NCBI RefSeq assembly: GCF_035222485.1
Contig: NC_085920.1
Location: 620,001 to 684,000 of the forward strand
From: Podospora pseudoanserina
Taxonomy: Eukaryota; Ascomycota; Sordariomycetes; Sordariales; Podosporaceae
DNA: 64,000 nt
Direction of reading: 5' to 3'
A program made the position numbers and the translations under genes. Positions 12,901-24,631 of the stretch are shown piece after piece (the stretch's first letter is position 1; each line of letters opens with the position of its first letter). The notes under the pieces are model-generated. The model was not told the DNA's origin. It did no database searches and worked only from the letters and a program-made list of their open reading frames with translations.

Positions 12901-15900
12901 CAAATGGTCCCTTTTCGCACAGACGGGCCTCCACAAAGTACACACGCACGCCCGAGAGGTGAGCCCAGCAAGAGACCTTTCACCCCCTTTCGTCTACTCC
13001 CACGCCCCCTCCCTCAAGATACAGTACAGAGCCGCGCCAAACCTTTTCGAGTTGGACCTGCGTCTGCTGCACCTACGGTTCAAAGAGAGGGCGGGCTGGT
13101 TGAAGATGCTGCAACTTTCTTGCATGGAAAACTATACATACCTGCGTCCTGCGCCTCTGTCGGAGGTTCAGACATCCAGAAGCCCAAGGACGAGATGGTG
13201 GGGTGTCACTGAGGGAGCTTTTTTTCTTTTGTTCTTTCTACACTGTATGACGTCGCTGTCGAGCTGCGTGGTGGTGCTCTGTAGACCCGTTGTTGGGCGA
13301 CGACGGCGGTTGTCCTCGGTTCGAGGTACAGCTTCGGTGAAGCTTTCCAGGGATGACGTTCTGGACACTTCTGACCTCGTGGTTTGTGTCGTAACGAAAC
13401 CTGTCAGTTGCGCTAAGACGCCGCTGGATCGGGTTGGCCACATGAACTCAAGGTCAGTATCTCGCTGTCCGGCCACTCAGAGCCCTTCGTTTTTCTCGGT
13501 GTGCGATGCTAAACATTGGGGTGGTGAGGGGCAGGTGTGTTTGGATGGTGCAGAGGCAGGAAAGAGGGGGTGGGAAAAGCGTCCGACAGCCACGCTTGTT
13601 GATTCGTGCGGAGAAAAGCAGAGCTCCAACCTCCCATTTCAACATGCTACAGACGAATTATTGCCAACACTCGAGACAGATCATCATGCTTTGCTTTGCT
13701 GTCTGCAAGCCAGAAGCATCTATCTCAGGGCTGGGGAGCCGGGAAAGCCTTCACGCTATCCACTCAAAGGTTGAAGAAGTGTCTTGCCGTTTTCCAGAGC
13801 CCTTCTGTTCTACCGCGCTGCAGGATACTCTACAGACGGACGTACCGGATATGGCACCCGCGTCTCCAGACGTCGAAACAGACGCGCACGATCACACCTC
13901 AACAGGGGCTTTGAGAGGGCTTTTCGATGCAGGGCTTTTCGACGTGGTGCCATCGCTTTGGTGGGTGCATGCTGCACGCCCACGCCAACAAAGGCCGAGC
14001 CGTGACGACGTTCTCCACGGCAGTTGGGGGTTTTCATGACAAAGTCAAACCGGCCTCCACGATGCGGCGGCAGCTTGAGCATCCGCGAAGGAGCTAAGGC
14101 ACGTAGACGTCGACACAGATGCAGCCAGTGTAGGCAGCACAACGACAGCAAGGACAGCAAAGAAAACAAACCGGAAGCGGGTGCAAACGAGAGGCCAATT
14201 ATCGTGGTATGCAACCCTTCAAGGCAATCTGGCTGCCGGTTGGAGGAGACTCGGCATTGATGTGATATGCCCGGCACGAAGGATGGTGAGATCAACACTC
14301 GATGCCACACACACACGTACACGCAGTTTGGCACTCTTTGGTCCCCAAGTTTGCCGGTCTCGCATTCAGTATTTCGGCTTGGCAGGAGGTACAGTTCGGC
14401 ATCGCCAACACACCCCAGACTTTGATATTGGAAGGGGTCGATATGGACGGGGCAGGCGGGAGCTAGAAGAAGGCTTGACCTCCTTATTCATGTAGCTTCT
14501 CTCCATCAACAGGGCCATCAACATGCGCCGGTTCTTTGTCCGGAGGCTGCTTGCCGGGGTGTTCGGCCTGGGTGCTGATCGGTCGGTGAAAGGACGCGCT
14601 ATCAGCGGTAGGTGGCTGTTGTCACGGTCCTTCTCGAATTTCCTGACATTCACTACAACGCCCTATCATCAATCAGGAAGAATACTGGACAACAGATCTT
14701 GGATCAACCAAGCTTCTTATCGATATGCCAAGACCCGGCATGTTCTCGATAGTCTCTGGGACAGGGGTACGTCTCTGCAACCAACACCAAAGGAATCAAA
14801 GTTTGCGTGTCTCCTCGAACCGATATCCCATACACTGTTTTCCGCATCTGAGCACTGTTTGCGAATGGTGCATCCTGCATGCCATCCAAGAACGGGTCAG
14901 CTTCACGGCAAGGAGGTTACCAGTGTGTGCTGTGGTACACGGTGGCTTGGTAAGTTCAGGTTGTGCCACCCCATCTCTTGTTACACGGGTATGAGATGTC
15001 AGTCCCTTCACCCGCCGTGGTAGGATGGTGTTTCCTGTTCGGTGTCCAAAAGGCGATCGAGTCCGGAAAATTGGACGAGGCACCTCGGGGCTGCCGCCAA
15101 GCACAGGCTGTGCCGCTCCGTTCCGGCCAAGCGGGGAACGGTGCGGAACGCCGAGCAAAAAACGGCGGCTCAATTTCAACGTCAAGCAACGGGAGGGGTC
15201 CGGGGTCCTTGTGTCTCCACACACACCTTGATACCCCCACCTACCCGCACACAAACGACAGACCCGATTAGGTAATCGAAGTCATTAGGCGGGGTGCGAT
15301 TAACATCATGGGCCGCCGCCGCACTCGTCTGAGGGTGCATCATGCACGCAATCGCCTGCATCAGTTTTTGGCGTTGTGGGTAAAGCATCCCGCCACGAGA
15401 GCTGCTCATTGGCAGAAGGCTTCACGCCAATGTAAGTGCGACTCGCGATCACTGCAGAAAAGCCCTCGGTTGTGGACGTTTTCATGGTCGAAAGCCATGG
15501 TTAATTTTGGACTGTCGACTAACAAGTTGCGAATACGCCGTTCAGGGTTCAAGCCAGACTGCTTGAGCTGGAAGGATAGTACCACATATATCGATACGAG
15601 ACGCAGACGCCACGGCCATGTGAGTTATGATGAACATTGGGCGAGTTGCAATCGTGATGGGAAAGGTAGGGTTGGATCTGATTCGGCTGCTAAATGAACA
15701 GGACCGGCGTTGACCTATTCGATTTGAGGAATCTTCCGTATCTCTTGCGACAGGACCAAACTTTGGCTCGACGAATGATATTGCCATCGTGAATCTTGAG
15801 AAGCTGTCGGCTCGTTACACTACTGTGTGGCTGAGTGGTTTTCCCAGCGGACGTCGGTGATTACCACGCTGGAACCCCCCCACAACTTGAGAGAGAGATT

Positions 15901-17322
15901 TTGCGAATTCAAGAACTCGGAGAGTCGCACGCGGCGCTACTACGGCTGATGCGAACATCCGCTTGGCCACCGAGTTGACGTACACAGACGACAGATAGCG
16001 CGATGGCTTTTCGAGACGGTCTGGATACTGTTTGGCAAGCACGGCTTTGGGTATGGGACTTTTCCATCTGGTACGCATATGATATTGCGTGATTCCCCGT
16101 TCATTGGTCAGTAGTACTTTTCTTTTCCCGTTCCCGACGGCGCCGTCGATAAAGTTCTGGTCCGGTTATTCTACTCCGGGTGCAAGCATTATTCAAGATA
16201 GCCCGACAATGACGACGAGTGCCGCATCGGCCCGCGACACGGCGAAAGGGGTCGGTTATGGCAGCTATTCGAGATTGCTCTTTGGCCACAACAGCCCACA
16301 CACAACTCAGCCAAGATTAGTATCATCAACAGCAAGTTTTGTGTGCTTCTTCTTTGCTTTGCTGCGGGCAAGGACGGAACCTTTCATTTTCTGGAGGAGG
16401 TGTCCAATGGGCTGCCTGCGTCATGGTCCATCCTGGGTGGATTGTCCACCACCCCCACTGCGGGTGACCCACTTTGAGGGGAACAGTAGGAGGGGTCTCT
16501 TTTTTCTCAACATCAGATGGCGCGGAGGGGTAAGTTGATCTGATCTGTCCCGTCCCTGGGAGGGGGGGAGGGGCCGAGATGCGGAGTGGTGGGTTTTGAT
16601 AGACGTAGTTGTGCGTGATGATGACGAAGAAGGTTGAATCTCGTATGCGCGGGGGAAATTGGACTGTGGAGATTTTTGCGGGCTGTGCTCTGTTTTGAAG
16701 GGCAGAACTTGGATATTTATCTGATGATGGAGGTTGAAGGTGCAGGTGAGTTGAGATCGTGGGGAGGTTATTGGCAATCGAATAGAGAGAGGTAGGGATG
16801 AGGGAGGGAATAAGAGGGAAATTTTGGTGTTAGTTTGTTCGGATGGATGGATAGATGTGGGTTTTTTTTGTTGAGGGGAGTGGGAGTGAAGTTGGTAGGT
16901 AACATACATACATTGTGTTTGTGGAATGAATTGTGTGAACATCACCAGGAGGTACTACCTGGGAGAAGGACTCGGGGGAGGAGAACTGGGACTGAGTCGT
17001 GATCTGGGTATATATTTAACCCCGAATGTCATGTTCAATAGCTTTCTACCACCACCCACAATGAGGTAATCTTTTGGAATTGTGTTTATGCTCATGACGA
17101 GATGATGGTATTTAAATCGGTTACAACGGTGCATGCAAGTGAGACTTTGGACGCACGACATGCCTTCCTGGATAGGTCAATAGGTATCAATATAGCCTTT
17201 GTCTTGTGCTTGGCTTGAACGATTGTAGTTATTACAGAAGTACATAGAACGATACCCTAGCTCATGATTGATTAGGCGCACCTATTAAGATGCGGGGGTG
17301 AAATATTTTGACTACCTTACCT

Positions 17323-17342
17323 AGATCAGATCAGATCAGATC
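17323..17342. repeat. Four tandem AGATC units
   Basis: Four head-to-tail copies of AGATC give evenly spaced GATC cores at 5-nt intervals inside the gene-poor region. Fungal white-collar complexes bind sites that contain GATC-type cores, but no gene lies close by, so a regulatory role is speculative. Confidence 0.8.
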
Positions 17343-19571
17343 ATTTATTATATCGATTGGGTTCTGAGTAGTGGGAAGAGAGTGAGATTTAGGACATTGG
17401 AGGGGGTGTGTGGGCAATCTTGCATTGGGGCTTTTGGGGAAAGGCGGGGGGGGGCTAATGATCTATCTTGGATATTTTACTTGATGATGTTTATTGAGAC
17501 GTCATTTTTGTTTGACGGGAGTCTTGTCTGTGTCTGTCTGGATGATAACCCCCTTTGTTTTCCTTGGAATTCTCTCACGATTGAGGCGGGCCAAGAGCAT
17601 TAGACTTTTTCAGTGAGAGCTTGTTACCAGACAAACAAACACCAGGGCTGCTCAGGTTGGCACATCAACTGTGTCATTGTCGGACGTTGACTTGGAAAGC
17701 GCACAAGGCGAACACCCACCCACCTCTGTAAGCCCCTGTTTGAAGGTGAAAATGTTTGTTTGTGTACCTAACTGAGATATGTAAAGAAAGCGCGAGGGTA
17801 GCAGGTAAGGTAAGGTAGTGTTGGGACCAGCACCTGCCGACAAGACCGGATTTCATTTTGCTCATCAGAGCAGTGGGTTATGTACAGATCTTTTATAGCT
17901 CCTTTTTTTCCCCTCCTTCATGAGAGATCAGTCAAGACAGGTATCAGAGGTTGCAACACTGCTCACTGGTTGTACAACATACTATTTACTGGGCCGAAGT
18001 GTACAATCACTTTACTCTGATGACTTTGCTCAAAAGAACTGTGGGTGAAAAGCTGGGTTAGGTAGGCCTGGCGTGAAAAAGAATTGCAAATACTCTTTCT
18101 AGAACCAAGAGGGCTTTCGCTGCTCTACTGTTGAAAGGCATGAAAGACAAGCGGGTAATACCACAGAGTATTTCTTGCAATTTGAGCCGGTTAAAGCAAC
18201 GGGACTTGTTACTGCAATTGGAAGTGTTGCTTGCCGTCCATCAATTGAGATCCCTAAGAGATGACCCTCAGAGGCCGCGCGGCTGTTAACTAGATGCCTA
18301 TCATTGAAGAACCTAATTGATATCTCGGCCAGGTGATTCGGACCGAGCTTGAGCAATTGGAACAAAGGCAAGTTATCGGGGACGGGAAGCAAGGAGACAA
18401 CAAAGGGAGAGGAAACCACGGCAAAGTCAAAACCGGTGAGATGGTCCAAGGTGGAATAGTGATGAGGTGAGGTGAGGTGTCACGACATGGCAACTCTCGC
18501 CCGCCCGCAGAAACGACATCTCATTGCTGTCGAATTGTTAAAGCTACAGCATCTGCAACGGGCGAGCATATGGAAGGATATATTATGCACATCTCGGTGA
18601 GGCATGGCTTGCGTGATGGGTGAAGCCATAGTCCCAAGGTTGTAGGATTTCTATTCAAGTCTCTTCATTACACCAACACCTAGACAGTAGACATCCATCC
18701 TTATACCCCGTCATCAACAACCACCCTCAAACTTCATTATCTGCCAAAAGAGGCGACAACTCAATACATTACCATCCCCAACATCCTGTCTCGCATACCA
18801 CGCTACACCCCCCCACACCCCTTCCCTTCCCTCCTTCATCCATCCCGGAACCGAGACATACCCTCATTCACAATCATATACCACCCGGTAATCAACAAAT
18901 CCCAATCATGTTACACCCTTTCTACAAAAGACATTGTACAACAAACATATCAAAAAAAACCACCCTCCCGCTTATATCCCCCACATTTCCACACCCAGCA
19001 CACAAGCAAGTCAGGGGGAAGGAATAGACCGTGATGAGTTGTCAACAATCCAACCCCCGCACGGCAGGTACCCGTTGTCAAATCTACCTATATCCGCCTC
19101 CGTGGCGGTGACAAAAACTCTACCCTTTCCCCAGAAACCCCCACACGCCTCCTCCCTCCCTCCCCCTACCCACAAACACACATCAACCAAGCCAAGTGCT
19201 TTCTGCAACCACCCGGATCATCCAGATCTGCTTCCCCGAAACGGAGACACCGTCCCAGTGGGAACCCCCACGCTAAAAAGCGCCCTCGTCATCGCTTTAG
19301 GGTGGTGCTGCGCTGGTTGGCCATTGTACGTGTTGTTTATTTTGTACAAAGCCGAAGAAAGCGGGATCCTTTCCCGCTCCCTCTTTCACCCTGGGCGTAT
19401 GGAAATCTGAGTGGTTGATGGTGACTGCGGGCCAGCAAAGAGAGGGAGGCAGGTAACAGCAGAGTACATACGTGTACAACGTGGAGAAAAAAAAAAAAAA
19501 AAGCGCTTGCCGCAGCGGCATGCGGCTCCCCCCTTCCCCGGACAAGCCCATACTTTTAGCGTGATGTATGT

Positions 19572-19615
<44 letters not shown>
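19572..19615. repeat. (ACA)n microsatellite, about 15 units
   Basis: A 44-nt uninterrupted ACA/CAA trinucleotide tract in intergenic DNA. The plus strand would encode poly-Gln, poly-Thr or poly-Asn by frame, which explains the low-complexity open frames called across it. The same repeat type also occurs inside two genes of this window. Confidence 0.95.
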
Positions 19616-19616
<1 letters not shown>

Positions 19617-20524
19617 CAAACCCCCGTATCCAAATCGGGACACTCTTCACGTTTTGCTGATTGTGAATTGTCGACACCTTGGATGAAGAAAGCCATATTG
19701 TCGAAATAGTACCAAAGACAACAAAGACGCTCCGTTGTGGTGGCCCAGCAATACACCAATCTTTGCGATGGTGAATGACCTGGACAAATTTGGACAGATT
19801 GATGATAGCAGTGCTAATGCCATCTGATGAAACAGGACTCCCCGCGCGATCTCCAGGAAGGTTACCCCGGCCCGAGAATCGATGCCAAGAGCATCCTTTC
19901 GGGACGCCGACTCTCTCCTTGCCTCCTGCCGTGAGACGCTCAGGGGCTGGTCAAGCTGAGACCTGGAAGGCATCTTGTGCAAGACCACACACAGCTATTG
20001 GCTGCGATCTGCAACTGTGCCCCTGGATCGTGGCCCTTTTTGGAGAGCTAGTCCCGCCATCGTGATTTTCCCGATCCCGGCAGGTGCTCAACGTGCAGCG
20101 AGCGAGCAAGCTTCAAGAAGCCACGGGGGCTCTCCCCCTCTCTCTCTCGGGTTGTGTGTGCCATTGCCTCGCTGTGCGACGCCACGGCGACGGTGCCGCC
20201 ACACCCGGCGCGGCGCTCGCCACGAGGGCCTTACCGGTCGTATGTCCGGTGGTTACGGATAGCTAGAGAGAGTATACCGTTGCGAGACGGTACTGGTAAC
20301 CTATCACCCTAGCTAGTAAACGGAGGGAGGGTGCTCGTTTATGCCATGAGATAGGCTAAAGTCCTTCCATAAGAGCTCGAGAAAAAACCATGTGCTAGGA
20401 TCAGAGTCGGTGAATGGCGGTGGAGTACGTAGCACTCAAGAAGAAGGCCTGTTGTGTAGGCCAACGTGCTCTCTCTCGCCGGGCTTTAACCCTTTAACCC
20501 CTCAGTCAAAGAGATCGCATGTTA

Positions 20525-21445
20525 TCAACCAGACGTCTTCACGTTCTTTTCGCCCCCGACGCTTCCCGTTGGTGTTGTCGCAGCGCTATTCGAGTTGCGC
20601 CAGTCTTTATCCTTCTCTGCCCGGCAGCGTTTGACATAGTCGACGATTTGGAGGGCTGCCGCGAACGTGTTTGCCGATGTGATATCCAGGACGAGCCCGC
20701 TGTAGTTGGATATGGCGAGTCGGCGACTACAAACCTCGTTTTCGACGGGCCCAACCGGCTGCGGCGCAAACACTTGCTCACATTTCGATAGTGCCGGTTC
20801 ACTCGGTCGCCGTATCTTATAACTGCACTGTCTCTGCAGACTCATTGTCCTTCGGATGCGTTCAGGGGAGGCGCAGTCCAGGGTCACCGGTATAAAGAGC
20901 CTCCCAGTGTTCTCGGCAGCTTCTTCCAACGTCTTAACAAAAGCACGCCCTACCACAGTGTCGGGGGCAAAGGCTGGAAGTACGACAGCACGCGCCGCGT
21001 TGGAAGGCTTCAGCAGCAGCCGAGTGAGGTTGTCGGTGATACAAGGGTTCTCTGGCGTCTTGTCCTCGACCTGCTCAACCTTCTTCTCCTTGTTCGAGCC
21101 CTCCCAGTTGACCGTCGTCGATTCGTCGAATATCTCCATACCGACGTCGAACGAGAAGTAGCAAGGGTGTTCCGGAGTCAGAAGATGTTTGTGAGCATGG
21201 ACGCCATTGGTATCTCCTTCAAAGCCGAGACTGCGTACGTCAATTAACATTGACTTGTCGTCCCCAAGGATGAAGGTCAAGAGCTCTGCCACTGTCTCCT
21301 TCCCTACACCAGGCGATCCATTGATGTGAATGAGGGGTGCTGGTTGCGGGTCCATTGGACGGCCGAGTACTTCGAAAGCAGGAATAGGCGGAGGGAAGAG
21401 GTGGGAGGAGAGGCTCGGTGGCCGTTGTTCGCGATATGAGCCCAT
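20525..21445 (-). CDS. P-loop NTPase / kinase-like protein of unknown function
   Basis: A single-exon protein of 306 residues. Near residue 43 it has a Walker A motif, GSPGVGKET, preceded by a hydrophobic strand (PLIHIN), as in small P-loop kinases and phosphotransferases. The residue after the motif lysine is Glu and the hydroxyl residue comes one place later (GKET instead of GKS/T). About residues 185-205, a strand IPVTLDC is followed by an Arg-rich helix (ERIRR), which resembles the LID-like region of AAA_33/adenylate-kinase-like folds. Residues 1-30 are Pro/Ser-rich, and Met31 (codon at 21353-21355) sits directly before the domain and is an alternative start. The C-terminal tail after about 275 is low complexity. 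It lies downstream of another minus-strand unknown gene. Substrate and role are unknown. Confidence 0.75.
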   Translation of the reverse strand: MGSYREQRPPSLSSHLFPPPIPAFEVLGRPMDPQPAPLIHINGSPGVGKETVAELLTFILGDDKSMLIDVRSLGFEGDTNGVHAHKHLLTPEHPCYFSFDVGMEIFDESTTVNWEGSNKEKKVEQVEDKTPENPCITDNLTRLLLKPSNAARAVVLPAFAPDTVVGRAFVKTLEEAAENTGRLFIPVTLDCASPERIRRTMSLQRQCSYKIRRPSEPALSKCEQVFAPQPVGPVENEVCSRRLAISNYSGLVLDITSANTFAAALQIVDYVKRCRAEKDKDWRNSNSAATTPTGSVGGEKNVKTSG

Positions 21446-21962
21446 CGGTGTGTTGTCTGATCCTTCTTACGCCCTTGTGTTGGTTCTCAGTTGATGATGC
21501 TTACTTGGTGGATGTGGTGTGCGGGTGGAATTGACGATGAGGTCAGGGGTTTTGGCCCGGCCAGGAGAGCCTTCCTGACGAGGACTTAAAACAAAACACC
21601 ATGCTGCATAGGTAGCACCACCATTGACGGGCACGTACTGGTCGATATCGGTCGAGGCGAGGTTGCGCGGAGATGGGACGCACACCATAGCTCACCAAGA
21701 GCCTAGCTCACATCCGCGGCCCATCCTGAGTTCGGTCCCGTGGGCGCGCAAAACATGCAGAATTGACTCAAACCTGATGTTGGCACAGGAGTCCGGCAAA
21801 CTCTAAAAAGGGGGGCACACCACGGCAGCCGACCAGTCTCGATCTTTCCAGGTTCCTCCCATCGAGATTGCGGGCATATGTCTGGCCCTAGACTTTGGTT
21901 CCAGGAGAGGTGGCAGATACCTATCCAGGGGTGAGCTCCATTCGAGAGCCTTTCCGTCCATT

Positions 21963-23600
21963 TCAGAACCAGCCCGGCTTCGGGACCGACTGCTTTTTCT
22001 CGAACACAGCCACATCAAAGCGTGCCGCCAACATCAAAGCATGGAAGGAATAGGCGCCTTGAGGGAGAGGATTTGGCCACACGGCAGAAGACGGGACAGG
22101 CGATTCTGAGGGAAGTGTGTCATCAAAGGATGTGAACGGGCCTTGGTTCGATATTGCGCCCGGACAAAGACCTGTCTGGACAATGTAGAGAAAATGTACA
22201 TGAGAAGCAACCGAGCCATGCAGCCGCAAAGCCCTCCCCTCCCCTCCCCCACCCTCCGTAAGAGATAACGCCAGAGGTCATGTGGTGATATTTCTTCCAA
22301 CCGAAAAGAGAAGGCCCGAAGAAAGAACTCAAACCCTACCACACAGGTACAAGATGTTCTGGCTGATGGCCTCTGTTAGCTCCCCTTGGCCTGTATATAC
22401 ATGTGCCACCGTTCGACCCCACACTTCGGGGTGAGGCAGCGGGAGATCGACGATGTCGCGCGGCTGGATGTGCTTTGAATACAGAAGCGCGGCCAAGACG
22501 GGAAAGAACGCACAGGCATATGGCTTGTCTGTGGGCAAGATGGTGTTAGCACCCGTCGTCTGAAGTCTTTCTATAGATAGGGGCGTAAACTCACGGATGG
22601 GAACGGTGTTTCCACTTCGAATTTGTAATATATTTTCAGGCCCTGGGCTTGCCTCTCCTGTCGAGATAACAGATGATCGACGACGGCCAGTCGGAAACAA
22701 GTTCCGGCCCCTTGCGTCGGCCGATATTCTTCTAGGCCCCTCCAGCACGGGACTTGGTTCCGGGACGGTAGCCCTGAGCATATCCATGTCAAACGTCCGT
22801 GTCAACAGGAAAGGTTTTCGGTCCAGAGCGCATGGTCTAACTCGAACACGAACTGTGAGCTGGTTGGGTGGTTCCGGTGTGACTGGCGTTGTTTCGTCCT
22901 TCATTACTGTATCTTCGTCGTCTGCCGATGAATTGCCGCTGGATCTCCTGAGGGGAACAGCCGAAACGAAGCATTGTGCCTCTGATCCGTTGCCCAGAAA
23001 GACATGGCCCCAAGCTTGGAGCTCCTGCCGCAGCTGGTGACTGTTCCTTCGTGGAGCCGGTGTCACAACTGATGATGGCAAAGACTGACGACGGTCATCA
23101 AAGCTGCTGCTGGTGATTCGCGGAAATCCAACGGGATGCCTTGAGCCTTGATCTCCTATTCCTGACAGCAGTATTGATCGCGTCTCGGAGGCGAGGGTTG
23201 GCCTTCTGGGGTAATGGTGAAAAGAAGGTGACTGCGGGGAAGGAGCTGGCACTCGGGGCAAAGGCAAGCTTGCCATGGACACTCGTCGAGAGTTTAGCCC
23301 GTGCTCGACTATAGGCGACAGAGAGCGGGCGGTGCCAGGGGAGCACTGAGGCTCGAGGTGCCTTCCTCGGTGATCTAGGCTATCTATCATGGCTCGCTCG
23401 TGTAGCCTCATCGCTATATCATTGCCAGAAGCTGGTAACATGGCGCTGGGAGGGGGGTCTGATCTCAAGGTGGCAGTAGAGAAAAGGGCACCGGTACGGG
23501 TCGTGAATGTTGGGCCTTTGCAGTACTCCTGGTGTTCACGGTGGTCGACATAGACAGGAGACAAATCTGGGCGCGAGCGAGGTTGCGTCTGGGTCTCCAT
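21963..23600 (-). CDS. Uncharacterised fungal protein with disordered N-terminus and conserved-looking C-terminal domain
   Basis: I do not recognise this protein. Proposed exons on the minus strand are 22595-23600, 22340-22528 and 21963-22171, giving about 467 residues. The segment 22529-22594 has a textbook donor (GTGAGT), branch point (GCTAAC) and acceptor (CACAG), but is 66 nt long and stop-free, so retention would add 22 residues. The last join (donor GTAGGG, 168-nt intron, acceptor near 22172) is less certain; without it the frame stops at 22329. Residues 1 to about 330 are Ser/Pro/Arg-rich and probably disordered. After the first join comes a compact hydrophobic stretch (FFPVLAALLYSKH, then HPEVWGRTVAHVYTG). 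Its loose likeness to the end of a BTB fold is only an impression. It is expressed away from GWT1 across a 1-kb gap. Confidence 0.65.
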
Positions 23601-24631
23601 GATAGCGGTTTTGGTGTTGCAGAGAGTTCGGGAACGATGCAGATGTTGCTATGACACCCCAGGTAGAGAGATCCAGCGTTCTCTTGGCTGGTGTCGTACT
23701 AGATACACGGGCGGGCGGACTTTGCAAGGTCGATTCATGGTGATCGGAGACAGTCCCGGCCATGCTGCTTTTATTCATCTTCCCTTTCTTCCAGGCTGAA
23801 AGGTTCCTGGGCTCAAAGCCATACTAGATGAGTACACGGTGGTTGAGTCAGACGCAGCGATGCGAGACAAAGCTCCGCAAGATGCCTGGGCTGATTGTCG
23901 CGAACAAAGGCGGTGGCGGCAGGAGGTCTCTCTCCTGACGCAGGACAAGCAGATCGAACTAGTAGTTATGAGATGCCACGGGTAGCTATCTAGGCCTTGT
24001 CGGCGATAGGTCGAATATGCTTTATGGGCCTGGTCGCCTAGTGTCCGCCATTAACCAGTGCGACGGGCCCATGAACAAAGGAGGGTACTCTTCGGAGCAC
24101 GCCACCGACACATCATCTTCGCGACTTTCGTTCTCTGCCAAGGCCGAGCCCATGGCCTTGAGGTCTTTGACGGATCATGCCGCACATCACTGTTGGCAGC
24201 GTCTCATATTGTGGTAAATATCTTGGAACAAGAGCGTAAGATAGATAATAGAGTCAGAATCGAGGTGGTGATGGTAGAAGGCATACATATATTGGAGGCG
24301 AAAGTTGGACTGGGAATGTCAGATGTCTTCAAGTTCATATTCGACCAATCAGATGTGAGAGCTGAAGGCGTCTCAGAATGGGACAGGGACCCCTGCAGGG
24401 TCTTGGCAGGCTGGGGAGAGCTCTGAAGCTCGCCATTGGCTGCCCTAAACACAGGTGGCACCTTGACGGCTGGAAAGCCGCAAGCTGGCATTTGGCGTCC
24501 ATGAATTCTGTATTATCACTTCTCATCCCATCCCATATACTTCTCTGCTGTCCTGTCATGTTGTCTGAAACATAGCGAAACAATTTTGTCTTTTTACTTT
24601 CCCCTCTTCCGCACCATATTGCCTGCCCGCC
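23601..24631. other. Divergent intergenic region between the 21963-23600 gene and GWT1
   Basis: About 1 kb holding the 5' regions of two divergently transcribed genes. Only short overlapping open frames are present, with no recognisable protein, RNA gene or repeat. No convincing TATA box was seen. Confidence 0.6.

Larger units (their letters stand above)
9925..20524. other. Long gene-poor region downstream of the GT2 gene
   Basis: About 10.6 kb without a gene I can support. The first 500 nt after the GT2 stop contain T-rich tracts (about 10295-10385) that may belong to its 3' UTR or terminator region. Open frames here are short, often begin at non-ATG codons and overlap in several frames and on both strands. 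The longest, 12704-13774, is discussed as a finding. Simple repeats occur at 17323-17342 and 19572-19615, with an A run near 19488-19502. The stretch at about 18690-18930 is C-rich. No transposase, reverse transcriptase or terminal repeat was recognised. Confidence 0.55.

Noticed and set aside
19386-19759. Cys- or Val-rich frames across the CAA microsatellite
   Set aside because: They are translations of the simple repeat and its poly-T neighbour, not genes.
9925-20524. Transposon or repeat-induced mutated element
   Set aside because: There are no long terminal repeats, no transposase or reverse-transcriptase fragments and no strongly AT-rich block of the kind left by repeat-induced point mutation.
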